From the NCBI GenBank assembly GCA_023663915.1, contig JAMPGN010000021.1, positions 1 to 30,317 on the forward strand: 30,317 bases of DNA, given 5' to 3'. Each line of letters opens with the position of its first letter. Within the stretch, counting starts at the first letter, position 1. The translations under genes were made by a program, and so were the position numbers. Positions 17,059 to 24,882 of this stretch are shown here, in pieces. A model generated the notes under the pieces. That model did not search any database. It was not told where the DNA came from and was given only the letters and a program-made list of their open reading frames with translations. Origin of the DNA: Eubacterium sp. (lineage in GTDB: Bacteria > Bacillota_A > Clostridia > Lachnospirales > Lachnospiraceae).

Positions 17059-18495
17059 TTATACAATTGGAATCTTTACCGTGACTCTTGCGCCTCCTGT
17101 CCCGACACATTTTCCGTTCTCTAAGCCGTCCGCCGGCACACTCTGCATATTTTCCAGAAGCAGCACACCGTTATGCTGCTTCACAATCGTATCGACGATG
17201 TATAGCCCCATACCGTAGTGGGAGCCTGCGGCATTGCGGCTTGCATCGTCCATGTAAAACTGCTCTTTTGCATGGCGAAGTGCACTTTCCGTAAATCCTT
17301 TTCCCGTATCGGAGACGGTGAAAACGAAATTCTTCTCATCCTCACGTGCTTCAAACGTGACCGTTCCACCTGGCGGCGTGTGTTCAACCGCGTTCGCAAA
17401 CAGATTTAGAAATGCCCTCGAAAGAAACGTCTCTTCCGCATAGATTTCTTGTGTCAATACAGCGTCCTTCCACCGTAAATGAATCTGATGAACCGTGCAG
17501 AGTCCGCTAACCTGTCTTTGGATCTTGTCCAAAAACGTCCCAATATTGATCTCTCGCCTGTTAATCGGCAAAGAAGTAACATTTCTGATAATCTCTATCA
17601 TCCTCTGCACATAATCCTGCATCTGCAGTGCACTGTCCACGATGCCGCTGACATATTCCTTCTGTTCATCGGAAAGGGGCGTATCGCTTAACAGTTCGGC
17701 ATTGCCGCGCACGAGTGTGAGCGGAGTCTTTAAATCGTGTGCCAACGCCGACATCTGCTCCTTTTTGATCTGTTCCATTCGCCATTGCTTCTCTAAGGAT
17801 TCCTTCAACGCTGCCCGCATATCGTCCATGGCATTTAAAACCGCATTGATCTCTCTGATGGACCCATACACGATATTGAAATCCAGCTCCTGTCTCTGTA
17901 TCCTATCCGCCACATCAGCTAATGGGGATAATTTTCGACGGATCACGCAGTTAAACCGAACCGCCACCGAAAGAATAACTGTAAAAACCAATACCAGAAA
18001 AATAATGAGCAGCATCAGCTCCGGCAGTGGCAGGTATTTCCTGAGCAGGGCGGAGCGGTACTGCACGACGATCTGATATTGCAGCACACAGCACTCCTCA
18101 TCCCTCGGTATAGTGAGATAATAATATGCCCCGACATATGCGCCGCCGTTGTATTTCCTTCCAGTCAGCACATCCCATGCACGCATCGTATCCTTCTCTT
18201 TCATATTACCAGCAAGTATCTGCCCTTCCTTATCGAATACCGTATACCGGCACAATTCCGGAATCATTTCTTCGCTCACCCGCTCCGCCGCCTGTATCGT
18301 CTCGACGGCAAGTTGCGCCTGCTCTTCCGCATAACGCGCCGGATAGACAAAATCGCTGGAAAGAAGCGCCACAAATGCGCCCGCCAGCAAAAAAACAATC
18401 AATAAAATACCTGCGAAAATATATAAGAAGTATTTCAGAAAAAATAATCCGATCGGAATCTCTTTGCATCTTCTTAATCCTTGCACTTGCTTCAT
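17059..18495 (-). CDS. Sensor histidine kinase of a peptide-antibiotic response system
   Basis: A 478-residue membrane kinase. A first transmembrane segment (~18-45) and an extracytoplasmic domain of about 110 residues precede a second transmembrane segment (~150-175). A HAMP-like linker, the H-box SALAHDLKTPLTLVRGN (phospho-His near 250), the N-box FANAVEHTP, VSDTGKGF and GSHYGMGLYIV follow. It is 12 nt behind the response regulator, in one operon with a lantibiotic-type ABC exporter. This resembles the VanS/SpaK/CprK arrangement and suggests it senses a cationic or lanthionine peptide at the membrane. A GTG two codons earlier (18501) is an alternative start. Confidence 0.92.
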   Translation of the reverse strand: MKQVQGLRRCKEIPIGLFFLKYFLYIFAGILLIVFLLAGAFVALLSSDFVYPARYAEEQAQLAVETIQAAERVSEEMIPELCRYTVFDKEGQILAGNMKEKDTMRAWDVLTGRKYNGGAYVGAYYYLTIPRDEECCVLQYQIVVQYRSALLRKYLPLPELMLLIIFLVLVFTVILSVAVRFNCVIRRKLSPLADVADRIQRQELDFNIVYGSIREINAVLNAMDDMRAALKESLEKQWRMEQIKKEQMSALAHDLKTPLTLVRGNAELLSDTPLSDEQKEYVSGIVDSALQMQDYVQRMIEIIRNVTSLPINRREINIGTFLDKIQRQVSGLCTVHQIHLRWKDAVLTQEIYAEETFLSRAFLNLFANAVEHTPPGGTVTFEAREDEKNFVFTVSDTGKGFTESALRHAKEQFYMDDASRNAAGSHYGMGLYIVDTIVKQHNGVLLLENMQSVPADGLENGKCVGTGGARVTVKIPIV

Positions 18496-18507
18496 CCCCA
18501 CGTCTTC

Positions 18508-19170
18508 TTAATCTTCCCACTTATACCCGATGCCCCACACTGTCTTAATGGGCGAATAGTGATATTTGTCCAATTTTATCCGTATATTTTTGATATGTGT
18601 CGCAATCGTCGCATCACTGCTCTCGCCGTCGAATCCAAAAACCTTCTCATAAATCTGCTCCCTGGAAAAAACCTGTCCATGATTTCTTGCAAGAAATTCA
18701 CAGATCAGATATTCCGCTTTCGTCAAGGCAATCTCCTCACCGTTCACACTAAGCTGTTTCGCAGGCAGAGAAAAACGCGAACCTGCAAAAGAAAGCCCGA
18801 CGAAATGCTCTCTCGTCTCCCGCCGCAGGTGCGCCGCCACCCTCGCACGCAGTTCCGCCGCTCCGAAGGGTTTGCATATATAGTCATCCGCGCCTTTTTC
18901 CAGACCATATACCAGACTACTCTCCTCCGATTTCGCCGTGAGAAAAAGGATCGGACAGTCCACATTGCCGCGAAGTTCCTCACACAGCACAAAGCCATCT
19001 TTCCCCGGCATCATCACATCCAATAAGATCAAGTCAAAACGATCCAACCGAATTTCATTGACGGCTGTGGAATCTGACATCCATGTCACATTATGCCCGT
19101 CTTTTTCCAGGATTCTGCGTATCATTGTCAAAATTGCTTTATCGTCATCTACCACGAGTATATTTGCCAT
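18508..19170 (-). CDS. OmpR-family response regulator
   Basis: A 220-residue two-domain regulator. The receiver domain has the acidic pocket DDD (8-10), phospho-acceptor Asp51 in LILLDVMMPGKDG, and Thr/Lys in LTAKSEES. The C-terminal winged helix covers ~125-218 and ends in SDATIATHIKNIRIKLDKY...IKTVWGIGYKWED. It is the partner of the kinase that follows and lies 45 nt downstream of the ABC permease gene. It probably activates the ABC operon promoter at 21482. Confidence 0.95.
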   Translation of the reverse strand: MANILVVDDDKAILTMIRRILEKDGHNVTWMSDSTAVNEIRLDRFDLILLDVMMPGKDGFVLCEELRGNVDCPILFLTAKSEESSLVYGLEKGADDYICKPFGAAELRARVAAHLRRETREHFVGLSFAGSRFSLPAKQLSVNGEEIALTKAEYLICEFLARNHGQVFSREQIYEKVFGFDGESSDATIATHIKNIRIKLDKYHYSPIKTVWGIGYKWED

Positions 19171-19215
19171 ATATGCTCCTATCCCAAAAATTTACTTTTA
19201 CAAATTTCTTATTTT

Positions 19216-19965
19216 TCAGTCATTCTCGCCGCGCCCGTCCCATCGTCCGCACCATATTAAGTAAAACACCAACGCTGCTACCGTTGCCGCCGCGCAAATC
19301 CAAATGCCTTTGCTGCAATCAACCGTCGGTAACTTTTCCGTACTATATGCAGGCATCATGGAGCAGACCAGCCTCACAGCCCATGCCGCCGGGACAAATA
19401 CCCATATAAAATCCCCTAGCCCGGTCATCAAAAGCGCCGATAACAGGCTTTCGACAATCCCCAGACCGACCGACACTCCTTTGCCTGCCCGCAGCGCAAG
19501 AAACATGTGCCATAGATATAGAAAAACGTTTCCGCCCGCCATGACGAATGCCGCAATCCAGTAGAAAGAGTATCGCACAGCATGCTGCTGCAGGATAAAA
19601 TAGTATCCCGTCCCAAATAACACCGACGCGAGCACAACCGAAAACATTCCCAAAAGCACTAACAACAGTATTTTGGAAAGAAATGCCTTCTGTCTGTCGG
19701 CGGCGGACAGCAGATTTTGAAAAGCTCCCGCATAAGACTCCTGCTCCGCTACTATAGCACAAAATGTCCCAATCAGAAAGGGATAACCAAGTCCCATGAT
19801 CTCAAAGTACGCCTGCACTTTGCCATAGGGGTTCCATGGCGTCACGGCATAATATGCCAAAAAGATGACCGCCATCGCGCAGGGCACAGCAATATGTGCT
19901 ACGCGCAGGGGAGTTCGCTTTGTTTTGAGGTAATCGGATTTCATATAGTGTAACAATGTATGCAT
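19216..19965 (-). CDS. Lantibiotic-immunity-type ABC permease, second subunit
   Basis: A 249-residue membrane protein with about six transmembrane segments. Its opening, MHTLLHYMKSDYLKTKRTPLR followed by a long hydrophobic stretch, resembles MutG/EpiG/NukG-type permeases that expel lantibiotics from the membrane. GGAAAGG precedes the ATG at 19965 by 8 nt, which decides the start; the longer open frame upstream in the same phase is a shadow of the preceding permease gene. It is the third gene of the operon and works with the ATPase and first permease. Confidence 0.88.
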   Translation of the reverse strand: MHTLLHYMKSDYLKTKRTPLRVAHIAVPCAMAVIFLAYYAVTPWNPYGKVQAYFEIMGLGYPFLIGTFCAIVAEQESYAGAFQNLLSAADRQKAFLSKILLLVLLGMFSVVLASVLFGTGYYFILQQHAVRYSFYWIAAFVMAGGNVFLYLWHMFLALRAGKGVSVGLGIVESLLSALLMTGLGDFIWVFVPAAWAVRLVCSMMPAYSTEKLPTVDCSKGIWICAAATVAALVFYLIWCGRWDGRGEND

Positions 19966-19997
19966 GATACGATCCTTTCCTACAATAGTTCTTTTCC

Positions 19998-20723
19998 TTA
20001 ATGTGTATTTCCAAACCATCTCGCCGTAACAAAAGTAAGCGCCGCAAACCAGAGCATCGATAACACGGCTCCGGGCAGAATCACCGCCGCGCTCATATAA
20101 TGGCTGCCCGCCTCCACGATCAGTCCGTTTGGCATAATCTGCAATACAGGGCACATCAGCCGGAATGGAATGGATGCGGGACATATCCACCACAGCCTTG
20201 AAGCCCCTAGCGTGACCAGACTTCCGACCGTCACCGCCATACACGCGAAGATACTCGCAAACATGCCGAAACGCACACTCAACATCATATACAAAGGTAT
20301 CTCCCACAAATAGCATACCGTAAGCAAAAGCGCAGCAGCAAGGCTGTCGAGCGGCGGTATCGTCGTCCCTATGAGGATTCCGCCTACAGATACGCCCAGA
20401 AAAATCAGCAAGTTTGCATACAACAGTTGCCCTGCATAACAGGCGATCTTCCCACACCAGCATTTTGCCGGTGATATCTGCGTCGTCAAGAAATTGGCGT
20501 AACGCTGTCTTTTTTCTTTCTGCATACCAATCGTGCACAGAATTGCCAGCATTCCCGGCAAAATCATCGTATACCACCAGTTCCATGCATTTACGGAATA
20601 ATATGCCGTTCCCCTGCTTAGGCAAAGTGAGATCAATATTTGCACAAGCACAGCAGACAACGGACAAATTCGGGCAAACGAATGCCGCATTTTAAGTCTC
20701 TCTGCACGAATCAAAGCAACCAT
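19998..20723 (-). CDS. Lantibiotic-immunity-type ABC permease, first subunit
   Basis: A 241-residue membrane protein beginning MVALIRAERLKMRHSFARI, the usual cytoplasmic lead of MutE/EpiE/NukE permeases, followed by about six transmembrane helices. The start at 20723 lies one base past the ATPase stop, with AAAGGAG 10 nt upstream inside the end of that gene. This implies translational coupling. The in-frame extension to 20795 overlaps the ATPase gene and is unlikely to be used. Confidence 0.88.
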   Translation of the reverse strand: MVALIRAERLKMRHSFARICPLSAVLVQILISLCLSRGTAYYSVNAWNWWYTMILPGMLAILCTIGMQKEKRQRYANFLTTQISPAKCWCGKIACYAGQLLYANLLIFLGVSVGGILIGTTIPPLDSLAAALLLTVCYLWEIPLYMMLSVRFGMFASIFACMAVTVGSLVTLGASRLWWICPASIPFRLMCPVLQIMPNGLIVEAGSHYMSAAVILPGAVLSMLWFAALTFVTARWFGNTH

Positions 20724-20724
20724 A

Positions 20725-21429
20725 TCACTCACGCTCCTTTCCCGCTTCCCGAACCACTTCCAGGAAAAGGGATTCCAGATCTTTTTCATGGTCAATCACA
20801 CCGCTGTAGCCGAGCCTGCCGCCTGCAATGATACCGATATGGTCGGCTGTCATTTCCACCTCGCTCAAAATATGGCTGGATAGAATGACCGTGATTCCTT
20901 TTTCCGGAAAAGACCGAATCAGTTCGCGCAGTTCCTGGATTCCCAGCGGATCAAGTCCGTTGGTCGGTTCGTCTAAGATAAGCAGTTCCGGATGATTTAC
21001 CAGCGCCAGTGCGATTCCCAGACGCTGTCTCATTCCCATGGAGAACTGCCCTGCCCGTTTTCTGCCCGTATCCATCAAGTCTACCGTCTGCAAGACCTCC
21101 TCGATCCGGGATTCCGGAAGACCTAGCATGATTGTACGCACCTTGAGATTCTCGTATGCTGTCAGATTGTCATAGAGAGGCGGACTCTCAATCAATGCCC
21201 CGACCCGGCTCAAACTCTGTCTGTTCCACTCATGCCCGTCAAACCGTATCAAACCCGAAGTCGGACGAAGCATTCCCGCAATCATCTTGAGTGTCGTGGA
21301 CTTGCCTGCACCATTCGCGCCAAGCAGTCCGTAGACGGTGTTTCTTTCGATCCGAAGCGATAATTTGTCTACTGCTGTCTGTTTCCTGAATTTCTTGCTA
21401 AGTTCGACTGTTTCCAGAATCATATCCAT
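20725..21429 (-). CDS. Lantibiotic/bacitracin-type ABC transporter ATPase
   Basis: A 234-residue ATPase of the BcrA/NukF/CprA type. Walker A GANGAGKST is at ~37-45. The signature has the variant FSMGMRQRLGIALAL instead of LSGGQ, typical of this group. Walker B LLILDEPTNGLDPLG and the switch His in ILSSHILSE are present. It is the first gene of a five-gene operon (ATPase, two permeases, response regulator, kinase) that matches known self-immunity/resistance modules against lantibiotics and cationic peptides. No lantibiotic precursor or LanB/C/M synthetase is visible in the window, so it is more likely resistance than producer immunity. Confidence 0.95.
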   Translation of the reverse strand: MDMILETVELSKKFRKQTAVDKLSLRIERNTVYGLLGANGAGKSTTLKMIAGMLRPTSGLIRFDGHEWNRQSLSRVGALIESPPLYDNLTAYENLKVRTIMLGLPESRIEEVLQTVDLMDTGRKRAGQFSMGMRQRLGIALALVNHPELLILDEPTNGLDPLGIQELRELIRSFPEKGITVILSSHILSEVEMTADHIGIIAGGRLGYSGVIDHEKDLESLFLEVVREAGKERE

Positions 21430-21487
21430 CTGTATCCTGTCCTTTCTTGATTCATTTCCGTTAAAGACAGGATACAGGGTAATTATA
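21430..21487 (-). promoter_or_regulatory. Promoter and 12-bp dyad covering the leader and ribosome site of the peptide-resistance operon
   Basis: A minus-strand TATAAT is at 21482-21487 with no good -35, fitting an activator-dependent promoter. Immediately downstream, GACAGGATACAG (21466-21477) and its exact complement (21430-21441) form a 12-bp perfect inverted repeat around 24 nt. The start-proximal arm contains the AGGA ribosome site 7 nt before ATG. It may be an mRNA hairpin hiding that site, a regulator binding site, or both. The predicted start near 21475 would clip about two bases of the far arm. Confidence 0.6.
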
Positions 21488-21517
21488 AAGATTTGATAAA
21501 GATATCGAAAAAGAACC

Positions 21518-22936
21518 CTAACGTTTTATGCTACCATCACCATCATAGAAAATCACATCTGCTATCGTATCCAGCGTTTTGTCGTATACAAGAATTGTAA
21601 CGTCATGGAATGGATCGCTCTGCACTTCCTTATTGACTAATATTTCCACCGCGCCGCCGCCTTCCCTGACGACCGCAATATCCGACAGCTCCGTCTCTGT
21701 ATACCACAGATCATCGGGGAGCGCGGGACTCTGATACACGACTGTTCCATTCTCTACCACAACTGAGGCAGAAATATCCAAAGCATACAGATCAATGTCC
21801 ATCCATTTTTCCAAAGGCTTGACAAATGCATTTGTCTTATAATTGTTATTCAAGGAAACGACAATCAGATAATCTTCGCGTTCGGCGACTTTTGCCAGAT
21901 AAGACTCGATATCCGCGCACCTTAGCAGCTCTTGATTCCGATGAATGGCATTCCGGCAATCGCTGTATTTCTGCCACGAATCCCACCTGTCGTCCCCACG
22001 CCGGTCATTTAAATCAAACTGCTTTGTCAGCCAGCCACCCAGATATGCGGTAAATTTACATGCTCCGCTATGATTTAAATGCGATGCCTCCGCATAATCC
22101 ACCGCCGGATCAAATCCCATTTCCTGAAGATTCCGATTTCCATCTAAAAACGGAATACCATTTTCCTTTGCATACGTATCAACCCACTGGTATAATGCCC
22201 GGTCTTCTTCTTGAAGCCCCGCATAGGGCACAACGGTAAACACAAGCTGGATCTGATGCGCTCTTGCAAACTCAACCATCTTGTCCAGATACTCCCTGTT
22301 TTTTTCTGTGGGTTCGATCTTCTCCGGCTCCGTGGCAAATAACGGTAAGCTTTCAAACGAAGTAACCGCATAAGTCGGACGGTATCCCTTGTACCACTCC
22401 CCGCCTGGGTTATTCACCTTTTCGTCATAATTTCCACGCTGTAACTCTTTATAACTGTCGTGTGTCAGCGGATAAGACAATAAATAGGACAAAAACTCTT
22501 CGTGCGGAACACTGTTCCAGACATTTCTGATCTTATTTAACGAAAAACGCATGCTGCTCACATTCTTGATCACGTTCGTCGTGCCGTAATACTCATCTTT
22601 AATCAGAATCCCGTACATATCCACCACCATTACTTTTGGCGACTGATATTTCAACGTTTCTTCCATATTGTAATAAGTGTTCCACAACGTCTGCATTGTC
22701 CCGGCTAAATTAAAACCAGCAATTCCATAATCATCCCACAATTCGACGACATTTACCCCTGCATAAATATGACTGCTGCCATAAAACATCACGTCAACCG
22801 TATCCTTATCCAGATTGTAAAAAGCATCCATCGCCTGATTGCCATCATAATTAGCCGCCAAAACATGCCCCAGCCTGCCAAAGACCAACCCGAACATAAG
22901 AATAACCGCCAATAACCTAATATATTTTTTCATCAA
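21518..22936 (-). CDS. SGNH-type/DltD-like partner of the MBOAT acyltransferase
   Basis: A 472-residue protein with an N-terminal signal anchor (residues ~6-28) and an extracytoplasmic SGNH/GDSL-like domain. Block I reads DVMFYGSSHIYAGVN, the nucleophile being the Ser of the SSH motif. A core strand PKVMVVDMYG and the catalytic C-terminal motif EASHLNHSG follow. A ~130-residue region after the hydrolase is unassigned. It begins 32 nt after the MBOAT gene. Such pairs (AlgI with AlgJ/AlgX, DltB with DltD, PatA/PatB) move acyl groups across the membrane and attach them to surface polymers. The polymer here is unknown. Confidence 0.82.
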   Translation of the reverse strand: MMKKYIRLLAVILMFGLVFGRLGHVLAANYDGNQAMDAFYNLDKDTVDVMFYGSSHIYAGVNVVELWDDYGIAGFNLAGTMQTLWNTYYNMEETLKYQSPKVMVVDMYGILIKDEYYGTTNVIKNVSSMRFSLNKIRNVWNSVPHEEFLSYLLSYPLTHDSYKELQRGNYDEKVNNPGGEWYKGYRPTYAVTSFESLPLFATEPEKIEPTEKNREYLDKMVEFARAHQIQLVFTVVPYAGLQEEDRALYQWVDTYAKENGIPFLDGNRNLQEMGFDPAVDYAEASHLNHSGACKFTAYLGGWLTKQFDLNDRRGDDRWDSWQKYSDCRNAIHRNQELLRCADIESYLAKVAEREDYLIVVSLNNNYKTNAFVKPLEKWMDIDLYALDISASVVVENGTVVYQSPALPDDLWYTETELSDIAVVREGGGAVEILVNKEVQSDPFHDVTILVYDKTLDTIADVIFYDGDGSIKR

Positions 22937-22968
22937 CTGCCTGCCATCCTTACCTGCAAATTACTTTT

Positions 22969-24435
22969 TTAAAAATTAAAATAGATAAAATCCACCGGAT
23001 CAAATCCTGGTCCGTAGATACCAAACAGATACCATATCACCAGAACCGCAAGAACAACCAGTGTCTGGAACAGCCAGCTCTGCGTCACAAATATACGATG
23101 CAGATCTTTTTTGTTACCAATACGCGAAATCCATCCGACTGCCAGCGCACCCACAATCAGAATCAGAAAGTCCCATACATCCAGCCCCACTTGATAGAGC
23201 GTTCCGTCCGCTAATATCCATGGATTCCAGCCCGTAAACATACGCCATAACATCGCAAACGCTTCCCTGTAACCGTCCGCCCGGAAAAATAACCACGCAA
23301 ACTCAATCAATACGGTGGTGCACAGTTTTTTGCGAAGCAGAGCGCCATGACTTTCCTCATCCAATCCAATCATGCGACATAGCTTTTGTCGGACTTTCAC
23401 TGTCATGTCGCCGACCACCTGATATGCCCCGTTGAGACAACCCCATATCAGATATGTGATTCCTGCGCCATGCCACATTCCGCAAAAAAGAAATACAATC
23501 ATGATATTGACATATTTCCGTATCTTTCCCTTTCGATTGCCGCCAAGCGGAATATAGAGATAATCCCGAAACCATGATGTCAGCGAGATATGCCATCTGC
23601 GCCAAAAATCCGAAGTCGTAACCGCCCCGTATGGGGCATGGAAATTTTCTTCCATATCGATGCCGAAAAGTTTCGACACACCTAAAACGATATCCATGCA
23701 CCCGCTAAAATCCATGTAAAGCTGTAACGAGAAGAGCAAGACTGCAAACAGGACGAACAATCCACGGTACATATAGTAATGCCCGAAAACCTCATCGACA
23801 AAAATCGCCGCCCTGTCCGCGATCACCATTTTCTTCAGATAGCCCCACAGTATCCGCAATATTCCTTGGTAAAAGATATCCCTGTCAAAAGAATGTCCCG
23901 CAAAAAATTGTTGTCGCATCTTTCCATAGCGGTTGATCGGTCCCGAAACAATATAGGGAAAATAACTTGAATACAACAGATAATGCAGGAAGTTTTTCTC
24001 CGCCGGAATCTTTTCCTGATACACGTCTATCACATACGATGTATTCTGAAAAGTGAAAAAGGACATTCCAAGCGGCATGATAAACCGCCACGCAAGGCTT
24101 GTCCCGAAAAGACGGTTCAACAATGCCAGTTCCATACCGCTCCATTTTACGAGAAATAAAATACCGATATTTACAAAGATCAAAACCGCTGTCAGAATCC
24201 TCAGCATTCTCTCCGAGAGCTGTTTCCCCTGCCTATGCTTTTCGATTCGTTTTGCGCCATACCATGTACAAAAAGAAAAAAATATGAGATATACTGCAAA
24301 AACAGGACCGGAGCACACATAAAAAATAAGACCGGCAACCAGAAGCACCACCCACTGACAATTATTGTGAACTATATAATAGACACATAATGTCAATAAT
24401 ACAAACATTATAAATACATAAGACGTATATGCCAT
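22969..24435 (-). CDS. MBOAT-family membrane O-acyltransferase (AlgI/DltB/PatA-like)
   Basis: A 488-residue polytopic membrane protein with about ten to eleven transmembrane segments. It carries the MBOAT motifs FFTFQNTSYVIDVY, FWRRWHISLTSWFRDYLYIPLGG and the catalytic-His motif FCGMWHGAGITYLIWG. It would pass acetyl or another acyl group through the membrane to its SGNH partner. I start at 24435 (MAYTSYVFIMF), with GGAG about 9 nt upstream; the longer frame to 24483 has no ribosome site. Wall, teichoic-acid or exopolysaccharide acylation are the possible roles. Confidence 0.93.
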   Translation of the reverse strand: MAYTSYVFIMFVLLTLCVYYIVHNNCQWVVLLVAGLIFYVCSGPVFAVYLIFFSFCTWYGAKRIEKHRQGKQLSERMLRILTAVLIFVNIGILFLVKWSGMELALLNRLFGTSLAWRFIMPLGMSFFTFQNTSYVIDVYQEKIPAEKNFLHYLLYSSYFPYIVSGPINRYGKMRQQFFAGHSFDRDIFYQGILRILWGYLKKMVIADRAAIFVDEVFGHYYMYRGLFVLFAVLLFSLQLYMDFSGCMDIVLGVSKLFGIDMEENFHAPYGAVTTSDFWRRWHISLTSWFRDYLYIPLGGNRKGKIRKYVNIMIVFLFCGMWHGAGITYLIWGCLNGAYQVVGDMTVKVRQKLCRMIGLDEESHGALLRKKLCTTVLIEFAWLFFRADGYREAFAMLWRMFTGWNPWILADGTLYQVGLDVWDFLILIVGALAVGWISRIGNKKDLHRIFVTQSWLFQTLVVLAVLVIWYLFGIYGPGFDPVDFIYFNF

Positions 24436-24528
24436 CCTTTTGCACTCCATCCAATCTTTTCTATTCTTACAGACACGATTCATTATATTCTATTTATTGG
24501 TTAATTGCAATTAAGAGATTGACAACTA

Positions 24529-24556
24529 TTGAATGGCCTTGGAAAAATGATATAAT
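24529..24556 (+). promoter_or_regulatory. Promoter driving the structured leader
   Basis: TTGAAT (24529-24534), 16 bp, then a perfect TATAAT (24551-24556). Transcription would start at about 24563 and run plus-strand through ~320 nt of hairpin-rich sequence toward the hydrolase gene at 24883. Confidence 0.6.
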
Positions 24557-24563
24557 ATACACA

Positions 24564-24638
24564 ATGGCAATGAGCAGTGCCACGAAGCAAGATGACAAAA
24601 TGACTGCTTGCAGGCAGTTTTGTCAGATGGCGGAGTGA
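24564..24638 (+). CDS. Possible 24-residue leaderless ORF
   Basis: ATG sits at almost exactly the predicted transcription start, and a 24-residue frame (MAMSSATKQDDKM, then a CRQFC motif) follows. There is no ribosome site. It lies inside a sequence that folds well as RNA, so the frame may be accidental. It is recorded because leaderless leader peptides do exist, not because the coding evidence is good. Confidence 0.15.
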   Translation: MAMSSATKQDDKMTACRQFCQMAE

Positions 24639-24691
24639 TAGGGCGAAGCCCGTGAATGAGGAAAATCAACGATTTTCCGAATGTGCACTGC
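24574..24691 (+). ncRNA. Structured element with a four-way-junction-like fold
   Basis: A closing stem GCAGTGC (24574-24580)/GCACTGC (24685-24691) encloses three hairpins. The first is TGACAAAA/TTTTGTCA (24593-24600 with 24618-24625), extended by CTGC/GCAG. The second is GGGC-gaa-GCCC (24641-24651). The third is GGAAAATC-aac-GATTTTCC (24660-24678). It lies directly behind a promoter. I do not recognise a known riboswitch. It may be a cis-regulatory leader, a small RNA or a dispersed structured repeat. Confidence 0.5.
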
Positions 24692-24698
24692 GGAGATA

Positions 24699-24817
24699 AT
24701 ATCATAGACGCAGACTCAGCAGTCTGCGTCACAAGAATTGCTACGCAATTCTTGCCGGCATTGCCAAGGATTACAGCTTCTATGATTATGATATCATAGA
24801 CGCAGACTCAGCAGTCT
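24699..24817 (+). repeat. 27-bp direct repeat flanking two perfect 10-bp hairpins
   Basis: A 27-bp sequence at 24699-24725 recurs exactly at 24791-24817 (period 92 bp). The end of copy one forms a perfect hairpin with the bases just after it (GACGCAGACT/AGTCTGCGTC, 24707-24730). A second perfect hairpin CAAGAATTGC/GCAATTCTTG follows (24732-24754). Copy two lacks the completing arm. The arrangement mirrors 6069-6162, and both share TTGCCAAGGA before or at the second copy. Confidence 0.8.
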
Positions 24818-24882
24818 ACACAATAATAAGCCGCATCTGCAGACGTTGCACAAAAATTTCTTTTATAGGGGTGATAAATAAT

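Larger units (their letters stand above)
24436..24882. other. Divergent intergenic region with promoter, structured element and repeat unit
   Basis: These 447 nt contain no convincing protein gene. From left to right they hold the acyltransferase start flank, the plus-strand promoter at 24529-24556, the junction-like element at 24574-24691, and the duplicated 27-bp repeat with hairpins at 24699-24817. The AGGGG ribosome site of the hydrolase at ~24867 follows. I could not pick a clear minus-strand promoter for the acyltransferase. Confidence 0.6.

Noticed and set aside
19966..20667. Long upstream extension of the second permease reading frame
   Set aside because: It overlaps the first permease gene in another phase and has low-quality, Cys-rich composition. 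A clear GGAAAGG ribosome site supports the start at 19965.
24526..24732. 68-codon minus-strand frame across the structured element
   Set aside because: The sequence is explained by the hairpins of the plus-strand element. There is no ribosome site and no domain, so a gene is unlikely.
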